The notes: a model not told the origin generated them from the sequence alone. DNA of 53,893 bases from Rhizobiaceae bacterium (GCA_028279875.1 JANQMU010000052.1:1-53893); one strand, 5' to 3'; counted from the stretch's first letter, positions 43,188-52,639 are shown. Translations and numbers: made by a program.

Positions 43188-44651
43188 ATGCAGGCCCAGA
43201 ACCTTGTCATCGTAATGGCTGACGAGCATGCCGGTCGTTACATGAGCTGTGCCGGACATCCGGTGGTCCAAACACCGAATATGGACCGCCTGTCCAAGCG
43301 CGGCACCCGATTCAGCAACGCCTACTCCAACAGTCCGATTTGCATGCCGGCTCGTGCTGCCTTTGCCACCGGGCGCTATCCAAACGAAACCGGGCATTAC
43401 TGCAATGCCACGCCCTATGATGGCCGGATTTCAGGCTGGCCAAACCGCGTCACCGACTCCGGTTTGCATGTTACGTCAATCGGGAAACTGCATTATCGGG
43501 ACGGCAAGGTCGAAACCGGGTTCAGTGAGTCGATCGTACCGATGTTCGCCAGAGGCGGAACAGGAGATTTGTTTGGCCTGATCCGCAAACCACCGCTTCC
43601 GGTTCGCTATGGTGTCCGGCAGGTGGCTGAGGAGGTCGGTCGCGGTGAATCCGACTATACCAGATATGACCGGTCTATCCTTGAAAACACACTGCGATGG
43701 CTTCGAGAAACCGCACCGACCATACCGGAGCCGTGGGTGCTGTACGTAAGTTTTGTCTGTCCGCATTTTCCATTGATTGCACCGGATGAATTTCTTGATC
43801 TTTACGACCCGGACAGTCTGGATCTCCCGAAAGCCTGCCGTCCAGAGGATTGGCCTGATCATCCCTGGATCAAGGCTTTCCGCTCGTCCTATATTACCGA
43901 CAGCTATTTCGACGATGATCTCAGGCGCCGCGCGACGGCGGCATATTTTGGTCTCTGCTCGTTTGTGGATTCACTGCTCGGGCAGGTCATCGATGCTGTT
44001 GACGCAGCCCCATTTGCCGACCGGACCCGCCTTGCCTACACATCGGACCATGGCGACAATCTCGGTGTCCGTGGTTTATGGCAAAAGAGCAATTTTTATC
44101 AGGAATCCGCTCATATACCGCTGATCCTTGCAGGAGACGGAATTCCAGAGAATGTCGTTTGCGATACCCCTGCCTCACTTGTGGATTTCTATCCAACCGT
44201 GCTCGAGACTACCGGCCTGTCAGACGGAACCTCAGGCGTCAATCCGGATGCGCGCAGCCTGATGCAAATCGCCTCGGAACCGTATGATCCGGAGCGCATG
44301 GTGTTTGGAGAGTATCATGGTGCCGGCGCCGTCAACGGCGTCTTTATGCTGCGGCAAGGCCCCTGGAAATACATCCATTACGCGAATATGCCGCCGCAGC
44401 TCTTCAATCTCGAAGACGATCCCGAGGAACTTGATGATCTCGCGGAAAGCCCGGAACATTCAGGCGTGTTGGCGAAATTCGAGAACGCGCTATTGGCCCG
44501 GCTTGATCCGGTCGCCGTCGATGCGCAAATCAAGGCAAATCAAAATGAGATCCTGGAGCGGCATGGCGGCGTCGAAGCCATACTCGATCGAGGGTCGATG
44601 GGCGCCTCACCGACACCCGATTCGAAAGCCCGGGACCTGAGGACAGGATGA
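43188..44651 (+). CDS. Formylglycine-dependent sulfatase
   Basis: This 487-residue alkaline phosphatase-superfamily enzyme has the sulfatase signature SPICMPARAAFATGRY, with Cys52 as the residue converted to formylglycine, the first metal site near MADEH, SIGKLHYRDG, and the late metal site YTSDHGDNLG. It resembles choline-sulfatase-like and phosphonate monoester hydrolase-like enzymes, so a phosphonate or phosphodiester substrate is possible. No signal peptide is visible, so it acts in the cytoplasm on an imported ester. The ATG at 43188 has GGAAGGA upstream. The end overlaps the next gene (ATGA). The maturation enzyme is not in the window. Confidence 0.88.
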   Translation: MQAQNLVIVMADEHAGRYMSCAGHPVVQTPNMDRLSKRGTRFSNAYSNSPICMPARAAFATGRYPNETGHYCNATPYDGRISGWPNRVTDSGLHVTSIGKLHYRDGKVETGFSESIVPMFARGGTGDLFGLIRKPPLPVRYGVRQVAEEVGRGESDYTRYDRSILENTLRWLRETAPTIPEPWVLYVSFVCPHFPLIAPDEFLDLYDPDSLDLPKACRPEDWPDHPWIKAFRSSYITDSYFDDDLRRRATAAYFGLCSFVDSLLGQVIDAVDAAPFADRTRLAYTSDHGDNLGVRGLWQKSNFYQESAHIPLILAGDGIPENVVCDTPASLVDFYPTVLETTGLSDGTSGVNPDARSLMQIASEPYDPERMVFGEYHGAGAVNGVFMLRQGPWKYIHYANMPPQLFNLEDDPEELDDLAESPEHSGVLAKFENALLARLDPVAVDAQIKANQNEILERHGGVEAILDRGSMGASPTPDSKARDLRTG

Positions 44652-45388
44652 GCAAGGCTGGTTCCATTGTCAGCGTACCAACGGAAGACGGTCCGATGGA
44701 TGTCTTTTTCGTTGGCGCCGATGACAACGGATCCGCACCTTGCGCATTGCTGTATATGGACCTGTTCGGCCTGCGTGAAGAAATCTTTGATCTTGCCCGC
44801 GCTTTCGCCAATGACGGATTTTCTGCGGCTGTGCCGGATCTTTTTCACAGGCTGGCGGTGTCGCGATTCCCGCCAGCCAATGGTCGCGGGGAAAAGCCGA
44901 GCGAGGCAGCCCTTGATGCCAATGCCGCAACCAGTTTGGAGATGTCAACGTCCGACACCAAAGCACTTGTGACATGGCTCGATTCCAGCAGTGCCGGGCA
45001 CCGGCCCGGTTCCTATTTCGCCATCGGCTACTGCATGGGCGGGCGGCATGCCCTTGCAGCAGCGGCCGCCATGCCCGATCGCATTCGCTCCGGAATGTCT
45101 GTTCATGGCGGAAGGCTGGTCACGCATGGCGACGATTCCCCCCACACATTAATTGCCGGCCTGAAAGTGCCGTTCGGATTTGTTTGCGCACGCGATGATC
45201 CGGCATGCCCGGCTGACCATTGTGAGGTTCTGAAAAAGGCGGCACAGGATGCCACAGTGAACGTTACCGTGGAGGTTCTCGATGCCCATCACGGCTGGAG
45301 CTTCGCCGAGCGTTGGGCGCACGACCCCAAGGCGGTGGATTATGTTCATGACCTTGCCTGCGACTTTATGGAAGGAGTTGCGAATTGA
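44648..45388 (+). CDS. Dienelactone hydrolase-family protein
   Basis: This 246-residue alpha/beta hydrolase has the Cys-Asp-His triad of dienelactone hydrolases: Cys129 in GYCMGGRHA, Asp183 or Asp184 in CARDDPA, and His214 or His215 in DAHHGWSF. It could open a sugar lactone made by the aldo/keto reductase, the only lactonase candidate in this operon. That role is inference; aromatic-compound lactones are the classical substrates. It overlaps the sulfatase by ATGA and the next gene by TTGA. Confidence 0.83.
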   Translation: MSKAGSIVSVPTEDGPMDVFFVGADDNGSAPCALLYMDLFGLREEIFDLARAFANDGFSAAVPDLFHRLAVSRFPPANGRGEKPSEAALDANAATSLEMSTSDTKALVTWLDSSSAGHRPGSYFAIGYCMGGRHALAAAAAMPDRIRSGMSVHGGRLVTHGDDSPHTLIAGLKVPFGFVCARDDPACPADHCEVLKKAAQDATVNVTVEVLDAHHGWSFAERWAHDPKAVDYVHDLACDFMEGVAN

Positions 45389-46299
45389 ACCCTGCACCTC
45401 AAGCAACTGAAATTCGTCCCTCTGCTTTTGGCATGGTCGGGCTTGGCGCCATGGGAGGTGGAATGGCGCAATCGCTTTTGGCGGCAGGACACCAGGTTTC
45501 GGGGATAGATCCGGATGCGTCGGCATGCGAGCGTGCCGCGGCTGCCGGTGTGCAGATCCACAACGAACTGTCCACACTGCTGGCCGAATCCAGCATTGTC
45601 GTCATTTGCCTGGCATCGACGTCGGCCCTGGGCAAAGTCTACGACATGATCGCCAGCACACCGGCAGAAAAGCCGGCCATGATTGTCGAAACTTCAACCA
45701 TTGCGCCTGACAGGGCGCAGGCCTTTGCAGATATTTCCCAGGCGTCCGGCCGGCGGCAACTCGAAGCTTGTCTCATCGGAATTGCCCGTGATGCAGAAGC
45801 CGGCCAGTTGTATCATTTCGTAGGTGGAAAGGCGGAAGACCTGGAGAATGCAAAGGAATTTCTGGGCGCTACCGGGCGTGGTCATGCCCATCTGGGAGAT
45901 ATCGGCTCCGGAGCAGCAGCCAAAGTGCTGAACAATGCAATCGGGAATACGACCATGCTGGCCTTTACGGAAGCAGTCGTAGCGGGCGAATCAATCGGTG
46001 TTGACGCAGCCGAATTAGTCCGGGCAATCTCGGAAGCTGCCGGTGCAGGAAAGTCTGTCGTCTTTGATCGACACGCCCATTGGATCACGAGCGATTCCAA
46101 TCAACCTCCCAATCCCATAAACCAAAAGGACATGCTTGAATGGGGGCGGATGGTTGGTGAGGAAAGCAGCAATTTTCCAATGCTGGCAGAAGCACTTCGA
46201 CGTTTCCGGGACCTACCGATGACACCCGGTCCTGTTCAGTCATATGCCGGTATGCTCAAGGCAAGAAGGCATGGATCGGAAATCGCCGATAGCAAATAA
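45385..46299 (+). CDS. 3-Hydroxyisobutyrate dehydrogenase-like (beta-hydroxyacid dehydrogenase)
   Basis: This 304-residue protein has an N-terminal Rossmann motif GLGAMGGGMA (20-29) and the catalytic Lys180 in GAAAKVLNNAIGN. The substrate motif in the N-domain is partly changed. Family members oxidise 3-hydroxy acids such as 3-hydroxyisobutyrate, tartronate semialdehyde or sulfolactaldehyde. The start is TTG at 45385, overlapping the hydrolase stop (TTGA), with AAGGAG upstream. It is the last gene of the 14-kb operon. The substrate is unknown; a sugar-acid or sulfonate-related aldehyde or hydroxy acid is conceivable. Confidence 0.82.
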   Translation: MNPAPQATEIRPSAFGMVGLGAMGGGMAQSLLAAGHQVSGIDPDASACERAAAAGVQIHNELSTLLAESSIVVICLASTSALGKVYDMIASTPAEKPAMIVETSTIAPDRAQAFADISQASGRRQLEACLIGIARDAEAGQLYHFVGGKAEDLENAKEFLGATGRGHAHLGDIGSGAAAKVLNNAIGNTTMLAFTEAVVAGESIGVDAAELVRAISEAAGAGKSVVFDRHAHWITSDSNQPPNPINQKDMLEWGRMVGEESSNFPMLAEALRRFRDLPMTPGPVQSYAGMLKARRHGSEIADSK

Positions 46300-46455
46300 T
46301 CAGCTAAATCGCGTGAAAACCAAATCCATCGCTCCAGCGCTCCGCTATGGCTTCGCGCTTTCGTTGCTCTTGAGGTGCCGCAGGCACTTTACGTTGAAGC
46401 GCGCGGCATGGTTCGTTAGAGCCCCGTGCATCGGCACCGGCGCGGCGCGAAAACA

Positions 46456-46470
46456 GAGCGAGTTGGTTCA
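46456..46470. repeat. Possible degenerate solo MITE end
   Basis: GAGCGAGTTGGTTCA equals the start of the 27020 terminal repeat after removal of an 11-bp stretch lying between two TTG copies. It overlaps the kinase stop codon region. The adjacent 46300-46455 gap is non-coding, with short hairpins (GTGCC-GCA-GGCAC) and no T run. Confidence 0.3.
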
Positions 46471-47982
46471 GTCATTGGGAAATTTGCCAACATGGACAGA
46501 GCGTACCTCGCGATAACGCGCATAGGCGTCACTTAACGCGCTGCGATCGGCAGGAGATGGCTCAAACACACGGCCGTTCAGACTATGTTCTGCCGCCGCT
46601 TGCACGGATGGATAGTCGCCAACGGCAACCGCACCAAGCCACGCCGCACCGCGCGCGCCAAACTGACTGCCCTGCGGCACCTGCACAGGTTTGTCGATAA
46701 GATCGCAGATCATCTGCACCCATCGATCATTGCCAGCGCCGCCGCCGGTAAGCAGCATTTGACTGCCCTGAAATGAAAGCGCCTTGAGCAGGTCCGCCAT
46801 GGCAAAGGCTACACCCTCAAGGACGGCCCGGAACATATGCGCGCGCGTGTGCCGCGGCGCTAGTCCCGTAAATTGAGCGCGGGCACCTGGATCAACGATC
46901 GGGGCGATAATGCCACTGTCTGACAGGAATGGAAGATAACTCAGGCCTGAAGCGCCAACCGGCGTGTCGTCCAGCATGGCACCAAGAAGCGTAAAGCGAT
47001 CTTCAAGGTCCGCAAGGTCAGGAGCAAGCGCCGCAAAGGCCCAGTCAAGATTGTGCGTACCGGCAGCATTGGCCATGGCGCGGTACCACCCCTTTCCGGG
47101 CAGCGGGAACAATAGTCCGATACCCGGTGGCTCAAACATGGGTTCATCATGCACCACGCCCACCATGCAGGCCGTTCCAAGCACCGCAAGCGCCGAACCG
47201 GGTTGCGCAACGCCCGCACCGATCATCGTGCAGGGCACATCGCCCGCGCCGACGGCGACCGGCAAACCTTCGGACAAACCGCTCTGGGCCGCTGCCTGTG
47301 CGCTCACCCGCCCGGCAATTCTCTCGCTGTCTGCAACCGGCGGCAGAAGGCCGGCAAACTCCTGCAAACCAAAAAGGGCGATCATGTCATCGGACCTGGT
47401 ACGCAGCCGCGTCGAACCGGGGATGACGGCAGCCTCCGTCCTATCCGTGGCAATTTCGCCTGTCAGGCGAAACCGCAGATAGTCCTTGAAACTGACCACA
47501 TGGCGCGCTTGCTGCAGCACTTCCGGCTCATGACGGGCGAGCCATGCCAGCACAGGAAGTGTACAGCCGGTTTGAAGCACGCATCCGGAGGATGCAAAAA
47601 TGGTGTCATGGAAAGTCGGATCCTTGGCGCTGAGTTCGTCGATCAGCGATTGAGAACGGCTGTCTTCCCAGGTGATCGCGGCGCGCAGCGGCTGGCCCTC
47701 GCCATCGAGTACCCACGCACCGATCATCGCCGAGGACAGACCGAGACTGCGTATCGCCCCGCGCTCCACCCCGGCATGGTCAAGAACCTCTCTCAGAACG
47801 GCGCAGCTGGCATCCCAGGCCTCCTGCGGATCAATCTCGCTCCACCCCGGCTGCAGACGGCTGACCGCTGTTCGGCGCTCGGCGACAGCGACTTCGCGAC
47901 CGTGAGCATCGAACACCGCTGCCTTTGTGACGGATGTGCCCGCATCCAGGCCAAGATAAAGCGGGGCGCTCGGCTCAGCCAT
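46468..47982 (-). CDS. FGGY-family carbohydrate kinase
   Basis: This 504-residue kinase has the N-terminal phosphate motif LGLDAGTSVTKAAVFD, the FGGY_N substrate region (AAITWEDSRSQ) and the C-terminal adenosine motif LLTGGGAGNDRWVQMICD. It is of xylulokinase/L-xylulose-type size. The residues that fix the substrate cannot be read off here; a ketopentose or polyol is likely. It overlaps the permease stop by 8 bp and is the last gene of the leftward ABC operon, so it phosphorylates the imported sugar. Confidence 0.87.
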   Translation of the reverse strand: MAEPSAPLYLGLDAGTSVTKAAVFDAHGREVAVAERRTAVSRLQPGWSEIDPQEAWDASCAVLREVLDHAGVERGAIRSLGLSSAMIGAWVLDGEGQPLRAAITWEDSRSQSLIDELSAKDPTFHDTIFASSGCVLQTGCTLPVLAWLARHEPEVLQQARHVVSFKDYLRFRLTGEIATDRTEAAVIPGSTRLRTRSDDMIALFGLQEFAGLLPPVADSERIAGRVSAQAAAQSGLSEGLPVAVGAGDVPCTMIGAGVAQPGSALAVLGTACMVGVVHDEPMFEPPGIGLLFPLPGKGWYRAMANAAGTHNLDWAFAALAPDLADLEDRFTLLGAMLDDTPVGASGLSYLPFLSDSGIIAPIVDPGARAQFTGLAPRHTRAHMFRAVLEGVAFAMADLLKALSFQGSQMLLTGGGAGNDRWVQMICDLIDKPVQVPQGSQFGARGAAWLGAVAVGDYPSVQAAAEHSLNGRVFEPSPADRSALSDAYARYREVRSVHVGKFPND

Positions 47983-48904
47983 TGCGGCGCCCTTGCTGGT
48001 AGATGATTGCTGCGGCGGCGATCACGAGCCCTTGCATGATGAGCTTGCCCGGCTCACCGACCCCGAAAACCGTGAGCAGGTTCAACACCGTAACGAGCAG
48101 TGCGGTGCCCAGCACGGTGCCGACCGCGCCCCCTGCCCCGCCGCCGAATACCGCCCCGCCCAGAATGACCGCGGTAATGGAGCTGAGTACATAGTCGGCC
48201 CCGAGATTAATGCTGCCGACACCGATCAGCCCCGACAGAAGCACGCCGCCGCTGGCAGCGAAAAATCCGCAAAGCGTGTGGGACACCAGCAAAGTCCTGT
48301 CTACCGGAAGCCCGCTGAAAAGCGCTGCAAAGGGGTTGTCGCCCGCTGCATAGATGAAGCGGCCGAGAGCAAGCCGTCGCATGATGATGAATGCGGCGAT
48401 CGCAAAACCCAGCCAGACCAGACCGGCGACAGGCACGATGCCGACACGGCCTCTGCCCAGCCATTTGACCAGATCGGAAATGGACGAGCCCGGAGCTCCT
48501 CCCGTGTAGAGAAAACCGATACCTGTGATGATGGCAGCGGTACCCAATGTGACGACAACCGCCGAGGCGCGCAGCTTTGTGACCAGGACCCCGTTGATGA
48601 AGCCTATGAACGTTCCTGCCGCAAGCGCGACGATGATCGTCAAGAAGGGGTGATATCCACTCCACATGGCATGGGCGAGAATAAGATTCACGAAAGCGAT
48701 ATTGGCGCCGACCGACAGATCAAGCGACCGGTTAGCGACCACGAAGGTCTGTCCGAGGGCGACGATGCCGATGGAAGCAGCCTGACGAAGCAGGATCATG
48801 AGAAAGGGCAGCGACAGAAATTGCGGCTGGGTGAAAGCCGCGAGTACAGCGACCGCGATCAATCCCCAAAAAGCCGGCGGTAGATTGCGCAAGGTACGCG
48901 TCAA
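47975..48904 (-). CDS. CUT2 sugar ABC transporter permease 2
   Basis: This 309-residue RbsC-type permease has about eight to ten hydrophobic segments, FVVANRSLDLSVGANIAFVN, YAAGDNPFAALFSGLPV and SSITAVILGGAVFGGGAGG. The start is TTG at 48904, overlapping the stop of permease 1 (TTGA). It pairs with permease 1 as a heterodimer. Confidence 0.88.
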   Translation of the reverse strand: MTRTLRNLPPAFWGLIAVAVLAAFTQPQFLSLPFLMILLRQAASIGIVALGQTFVVANRSLDLSVGANIAFVNLILAHAMWSGYHPFLTIIVALAAGTFIGFINGVLVTKLRASAVVVTLGTAAIITGIGFLYTGGAPGSSISDLVKWLGRGRVGIVPVAGLVWLGFAIAAFIIMRRLALGRFIYAAGDNPFAALFSGLPVDRTLLVSHTLCGFFAASGGVLLSGLIGVGSINLGADYVLSSITAVILGGAVFGGGAGGAVGTVLGTALLVTVLNLLTVFGVGEPGKLIMQGLVIAAAAIIYQQGRRNG

Positions 48905-49872
48905 AGTCCTGCCTCTTTGCGACGGAAGAGGCTGACCGCAGCGATCAGCATCGCCCCTTTGAAAACGAACTGATAGTAGGGCGATATGTTGGCCAGGTTC
49001 AGACCGTTGTTGAGCAGGCCGATAATCAATACGCCGGCAATGGTGCCAATGGGTCCGCCTACCCCGCCGGACAACAAGGTTCCGCCCAGCGCAGCACCCA
49101 AAATGCTGTCCAGACCAAGGGCAATGCCGACATTCGGGTCACCCGACGCCAGCCGCCCGGTCAGATATGCGCCGGCGATGGCAGCGCACATTGCGGAAAT
49201 GACGTAGGTTGATATCCGTATGGAGGGTGCATTGATGCCGTTGATCCACGCCGCCTGCGGGTTCTCGCCCGTGGCGTAGAGTCTCAAACCGTATTTTGTG
49301 CCATGCACCACCCATATGGATAGCGCTGCTGCCGAAATGATCCAGTAGAACCCCGCGGGAAGGCCAAACAGTGTGCCGGACGCTGCTGCTACAAGAAGCT
49401 GAGGCGCGATGCCGCCAGGTGTCGGCAGAAGGATCAGCGCGACGCCCTGCACGATGGAACTGGTTGCAAGGGTCATGATAATCGGGTGGACACGCAGATA
49501 GACGCAGCCGACTCCATTGACCAGGCCGACCGTCACCGCCGCGGCAATGGCCAGGGGCAACTTGAAGACATCGGGAAAATCCAGCGTGAGGATGGCCGTG
49601 GTAAGCGAGATAACCGCGCCGACGGAGAGATCAAAACCGGCGCCCAGAAGCACAAAGGTCTGCCCTAGCGATACCAGAAAGAGCGGTGCGAGCTGACCCG
49701 CAAGATTTGCGATATTGGTTGTCGAAACAAACCGTTCGCCCAGAAAGAGCGAAAGGAAGAGCAGCATGAGCCCCAAAATCATGAAGGAAAGCATCGCCCC
49801 GCGCTGGCGGTACCAGAAGGCATCTTGCTGCAGACGTTGAGCAATGCCGCGATGTGTTTCCTTGCCTATCAT
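48901..49872 (-). CDS. CUT2 sugar ABC transporter permease 1
   Basis: This 323-residue RbsC-type permease has FVLLGAGFDLSVGAVISLTT, YATGENPQAAWINGI and LDSILGAALGGTLLSGGVGG. The ATG at 49872 is two bases after the ATPase stop; a longer frame upstream is only overlap with the ATPase gene. It forms the channel with permease 2. Confidence 0.88.
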   Translation of the reverse strand: MIGKETHRGIAQRLQQDAFWYRQRGAMLSFMILGLMLLFLSLFLGERFVSTTNIANLAGQLAPLFLVSLGQTFVLLGAGFDLSVGAVISLTTAILTLDFPDVFKLPLAIAAAVTVGLVNGVGCVYLRVHPIIMTLATSSIVQGVALILLPTPGGIAPQLLVAAASGTLFGLPAGFYWIISAAALSIWVVHGTKYGLRLYATGENPQAAWINGINAPSIRISTYVISAMCAAIAGAYLTGRLASGDPNVGIALGLDSILGAALGGTLLSGGVGGPIGTIAGVLIIGLLNNGLNLANISPYYQFVFKGAMLIAAVSLFRRKEAGL

Positions 49873-49874
49873 GG

Positions 49875-51389
49875 TCAGGCGGCCTCGGTCTGGCCGCCAT
49901 CGAGGCTTGCGGGCAAGGCCGCTCGCAAGAGTGAATCTTCCGTCGCTCCCTCGGCAGGCACATCGCTGACGATGCCGCCATCCCGGATGACAAGCAGACG
50001 GTCGCATAAGCCCATCAGTTCGGTAAGCTCACGTGAGGTGACCAGAATTCCATTGCCCTGCTGGGCAAAGGCCCGCAACTGCCGATAGATTTCGCGCTTG
50101 GCGCCGATATCGACGCCCCGCGTCGGCTCTTCGCACAACAGCACATGCGCCCCGGCAAGAAGCCATCGCCCAAGCACGACTTTTTGCTGGTTGCCACCGG
50201 AAAGATCGCTCACCGGCGTCCTCGCATCCGGTGCCTTGACGGCAAGTCGGGTCATGATGTCCCGCGTGAGTTCTCCAAGTGAGGGCGTCAGCGCAAACAG
50301 GCCCCCACGCGCCACCTGCGCGCTTTGCATGTTGTCCGCGATATCCAGCGAAAGAAACAGCCCGTCATCCTTGCGGCTTTCCGGGACCAGGCCGATACCG
50401 GCAGCAATGCGCTGGCGGGCTTTGATATCCGAAATATCTCTGCCTTGAAGGGTAAGGGATCCGCCGCGCCTTTGGTCAAAGCCCGCCAAGGCTCGCATCA
50501 ATTCCTGCTGGCCCTGAGCCTCCAGGCCGGCCACTCCGACAATCTCGCCGGTGCCGACGGTCAAATCCACCGGCCGTTTCATCGCCTGGCCCTGGTAGCC
50601 TTTGGCCTCCAGGAGCACAGGGCCGATGCTGGACGCCCGGGCCTCGAACAGTTCCGCTATGGGACGCCCGACCATGCCTTCGATCACTTCATCCTCATTG
50701 GTCAGCGCGGTTGGAACGCACCGGACGAATTCGCCATCTTTCAAGATGGTGATGTCATCGCACAGCGCAAAAATCTCGGCCAACCGGTGAGAGACATAGA
50801 AGATGGTTTTTCCATCGTCCTTCAGTCTTTCGATCAGTGCAAAGAGAATGTCGACTTCATGCGATGCCAGGGCCGCTGTCGGCTCATCGAAAATGAACAC
50901 GCTCGCTTCGGCAAGAACACCCTTGGTGATCTCCACCATCTGCTGCTGCCCGACACCGAGCGAACCGACGCGTCGGTCCGGAGCGATGTTTAGCTCGAGT
51001 TCGGACAGGGCTTTTTCACTGCGTTGCGCAAGTTCGGATTTGGTCATTGCATGACCAATATCGCCTTCCCGGCCCAGGAAAAGATTCTCGGCCACCGAAA
51101 GGTTGGGCAACAGCGAAAACTCTTGAAAGATGGTTGAAACACCGGCACGACGCGCGTCGAGCGGATGATTCAGCCTGAGGTCCTCGCCATCCTTGACGAT
51201 CCGGCCCTTGTCGGGTCGAACCACCCCCGACAGGATCTTCATCAGGGTGGATTTGCCCGCCCCGTTTTCACCGACAACAGCGTGGCACATGCCGGGCAGC
51301 CCGGTGAGCTGCATATCCTTCAGCGCATGAACCTGGCCAAAGCTTTTGCTCAGGCCAGATACAACGATCCGTGGACGATCAGCCGTCAC
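49875..51389 (-). CDS. CUT2 sugar ABC transporter ATPase, two domains
   Basis: This 504-residue protein has two ABC domains: Walker A GENGAGKST, signature-like LGVGQQQ and Walker B VFIFDEPTAAL; then a degenerate second loop (GLEAQGQQEL), LSGGNQQK and VLLCEEPTRGVDIGA. The start is GTG at 51389, embedded in an inverted repeat GTCACC-G-GGTGAC (51385-51397) with no clear ribosome site, so its translation may be reduced or coupled. It follows the binding-protein gene by 99 bp, where a 6-bp stem (51404-51420) also lies. Confidence 0.88.
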   Translation of the reverse strand: MTADRPRIVVSGLSKSFGQVHALKDMQLTGLPGMCHAVVGENGAGKSTLMKILSGVVRPDKGRIVKDGEDLRLNHPLDARRAGVSTIFQEFSLLPNLSVAENLFLGREGDIGHAMTKSELAQRSEKALSELELNIAPDRRVGSLGVGQQQMVEITKGVLAEASVFIFDEPTAALASHEVDILFALIERLKDDGKTIFYVSHRLAEIFALCDDITILKDGEFVRCVPTALTNEDEVIEGMVGRPIAELFEARASSIGPVLLEAKGYQGQAMKRPVDLTVGTGEIVGVAGLEAQGQQELMRALAGFDQRRGGSLTLQGRDISDIKARQRIAAGIGLVPESRKDDGLFLSLDIADNMQSAQVARGGLFALTPSLGELTRDIMTRLAVKAPDARTPVSDLSGGNQQKVVLGRWLLAGAHVLLCEEPTRGVDIGAKREIYRQLRAFAQQGNGILVTSRELTELMGLCDRLLVIRDGGIVSDVPAEGATEDSLLRAALPASLDGGQTEAA

Positions 51390-51488
51390 CGGGTGACACA
51401 GTGTGCGTTTGATGAACGCAAGATGAGCCGTTCCTCAGGATAGTCTTCGAATATCGGCTGCCGGCAAGACAAGGCCGCCTCGCTGACC

Positions 51489-52562
51489 TTACTGGCCGTA
51501 CAGCTCTTTGAGTTTATCATCGGGCAGGATTGTGCCAACCCAAAAGGAGTCATTGAGGTCCGGGCGATAAAGCTCTTCAAGGTTCTCGGCTGTATATGGC
51601 TCGGCGATCACCTGGTATTCGGTGTAGATATCGTCCCCATTGAGAACGCCAACTGCTGCTGCGACACCTTCGGCGACCATCCACGTCGGGTTCTGCGGAG
51701 CGATCGAGTCAAAGCCCTTGTCCTTGTTCTCGACCCAGGCGCCAAAGAAGCCATTGTTCGCCTCACCCGTCATCGGGACAAGGTCGCGGCCAAGCTCATT
51801 GAACACCTCGATACAGGCCTGGGTCATCGCACCGCCGGACGACCATACGCCGTCGATTTGCGGATGCGCCAATGCAAGGCTCTCGCAGGCCTGACGGGCC
51901 TGGTCGTACGCCCATTGTGCGTAAACTTCGCCGACGACTTCAATATCGGTGCCTTCAAATGCGCCCGCGGCGCCATTCCAGCGATCGGTGTCAACGGAGA
52001 TGCCGGCGATCCCGCGCAATGAGATGATCTTGCCTTTTCCATCGAGCGCATCGACCAGGAACTCGCCGCCATCGCGTCCGAATTTCACCTGATCAGCCAG
52101 GATGCGGACAGTGGCCTTGTCGGTTTCAGCGTCGGCAGCGACGATGATGACGGCAACACCGGAATCATAGGCACGCTCCAGCACGGGCACGATCGCCACC
52201 GGCGACGTCGGATTGATCACGATGGCATCGACACCCTGTGCCAGCATGTCTTCAACATCGGCGACCTGTTTGGCGGGATCGAAATTTGCATTCGTGACAA
52301 TGTATTTTTCAATTTCCGGGAACTGGTCTGCCCGCCATTCAGCCTCTTCAAGCAGCTGAATGACCCAGCTGTTCCCCGTGAAGACATTCGAGAAGCCGAT
52401 CGTGTAGCCACCGTCGCGCCGGCTTTCGTATCGGGACGTATCCACCAATTTCGCTCCTTCGGCAGGCCCGAGGCCAGGATGTAAAGCAACGTCGCTGGAG
52501 GCTGTGCCGGCTGAGGCGAGGAAGACTATGGCGGCGGCAGCGAGAATTCCGGAGCGTTTCAT
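51489..52562 (-). CDS. CUT2 sugar ABC transporter substrate-binding protein
   Basis: This 357-residue periplasmic binding protein has a signal peptide (MKRSGILAAAAIVFLASAGT, cleavage near ASSD). The mature part follows the ribose-binding fold: YTIGFSNVFTGNSWVIQLLE, DAIVINPTSPVAIVPVL, GVWSSGGAMTQACIEVF. The ATG at 52562 has an AGGGACC stretch upstream. It is first in the ABC-kinase operon. The ligand is not determined. Confidence 0.88.
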   Translation of the reverse strand: MKRSGILAAAAIVFLASAGTASSDVALHPGLGPAEGAKLVDTSRYESRRDGGYTIGFSNVFTGNSWVIQLLEEAEWRADQFPEIEKYIVTNANFDPAKQVADVEDMLAQGVDAIVINPTSPVAIVPVLERAYDSGVAVIIVAADAETDKATVRILADQVKFGRDGGEFLVDALDGKGKIISLRGIAGISVDTDRWNGAAGAFEGTDIEVVGEVYAQWAYDQARQACESLALAHPQIDGVWSSGGAMTQACIEVFNELGRDLVPMTGEANNGFFGAWVENKDKGFDSIAPQNPTWMVAEGVAAAVGVLNGDDIYTEYQVIAEPYTAENLEELYRPDLNDSFWVGTILPDDKLKELYGQ

Positions 52563-52639
52563 GATGGTCCCTTTCGGCGTCTTGGTGTCGGCTGTTTACG
52601 CGTTACGGCAGCGCGACTGGCAAAAGTCTCGAAAAGAAC

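Noticed and set aside
46300..46467. Bidirectional terminator between convergent operons
   Set aside because: Only weak GC hairpins without T runs are present.
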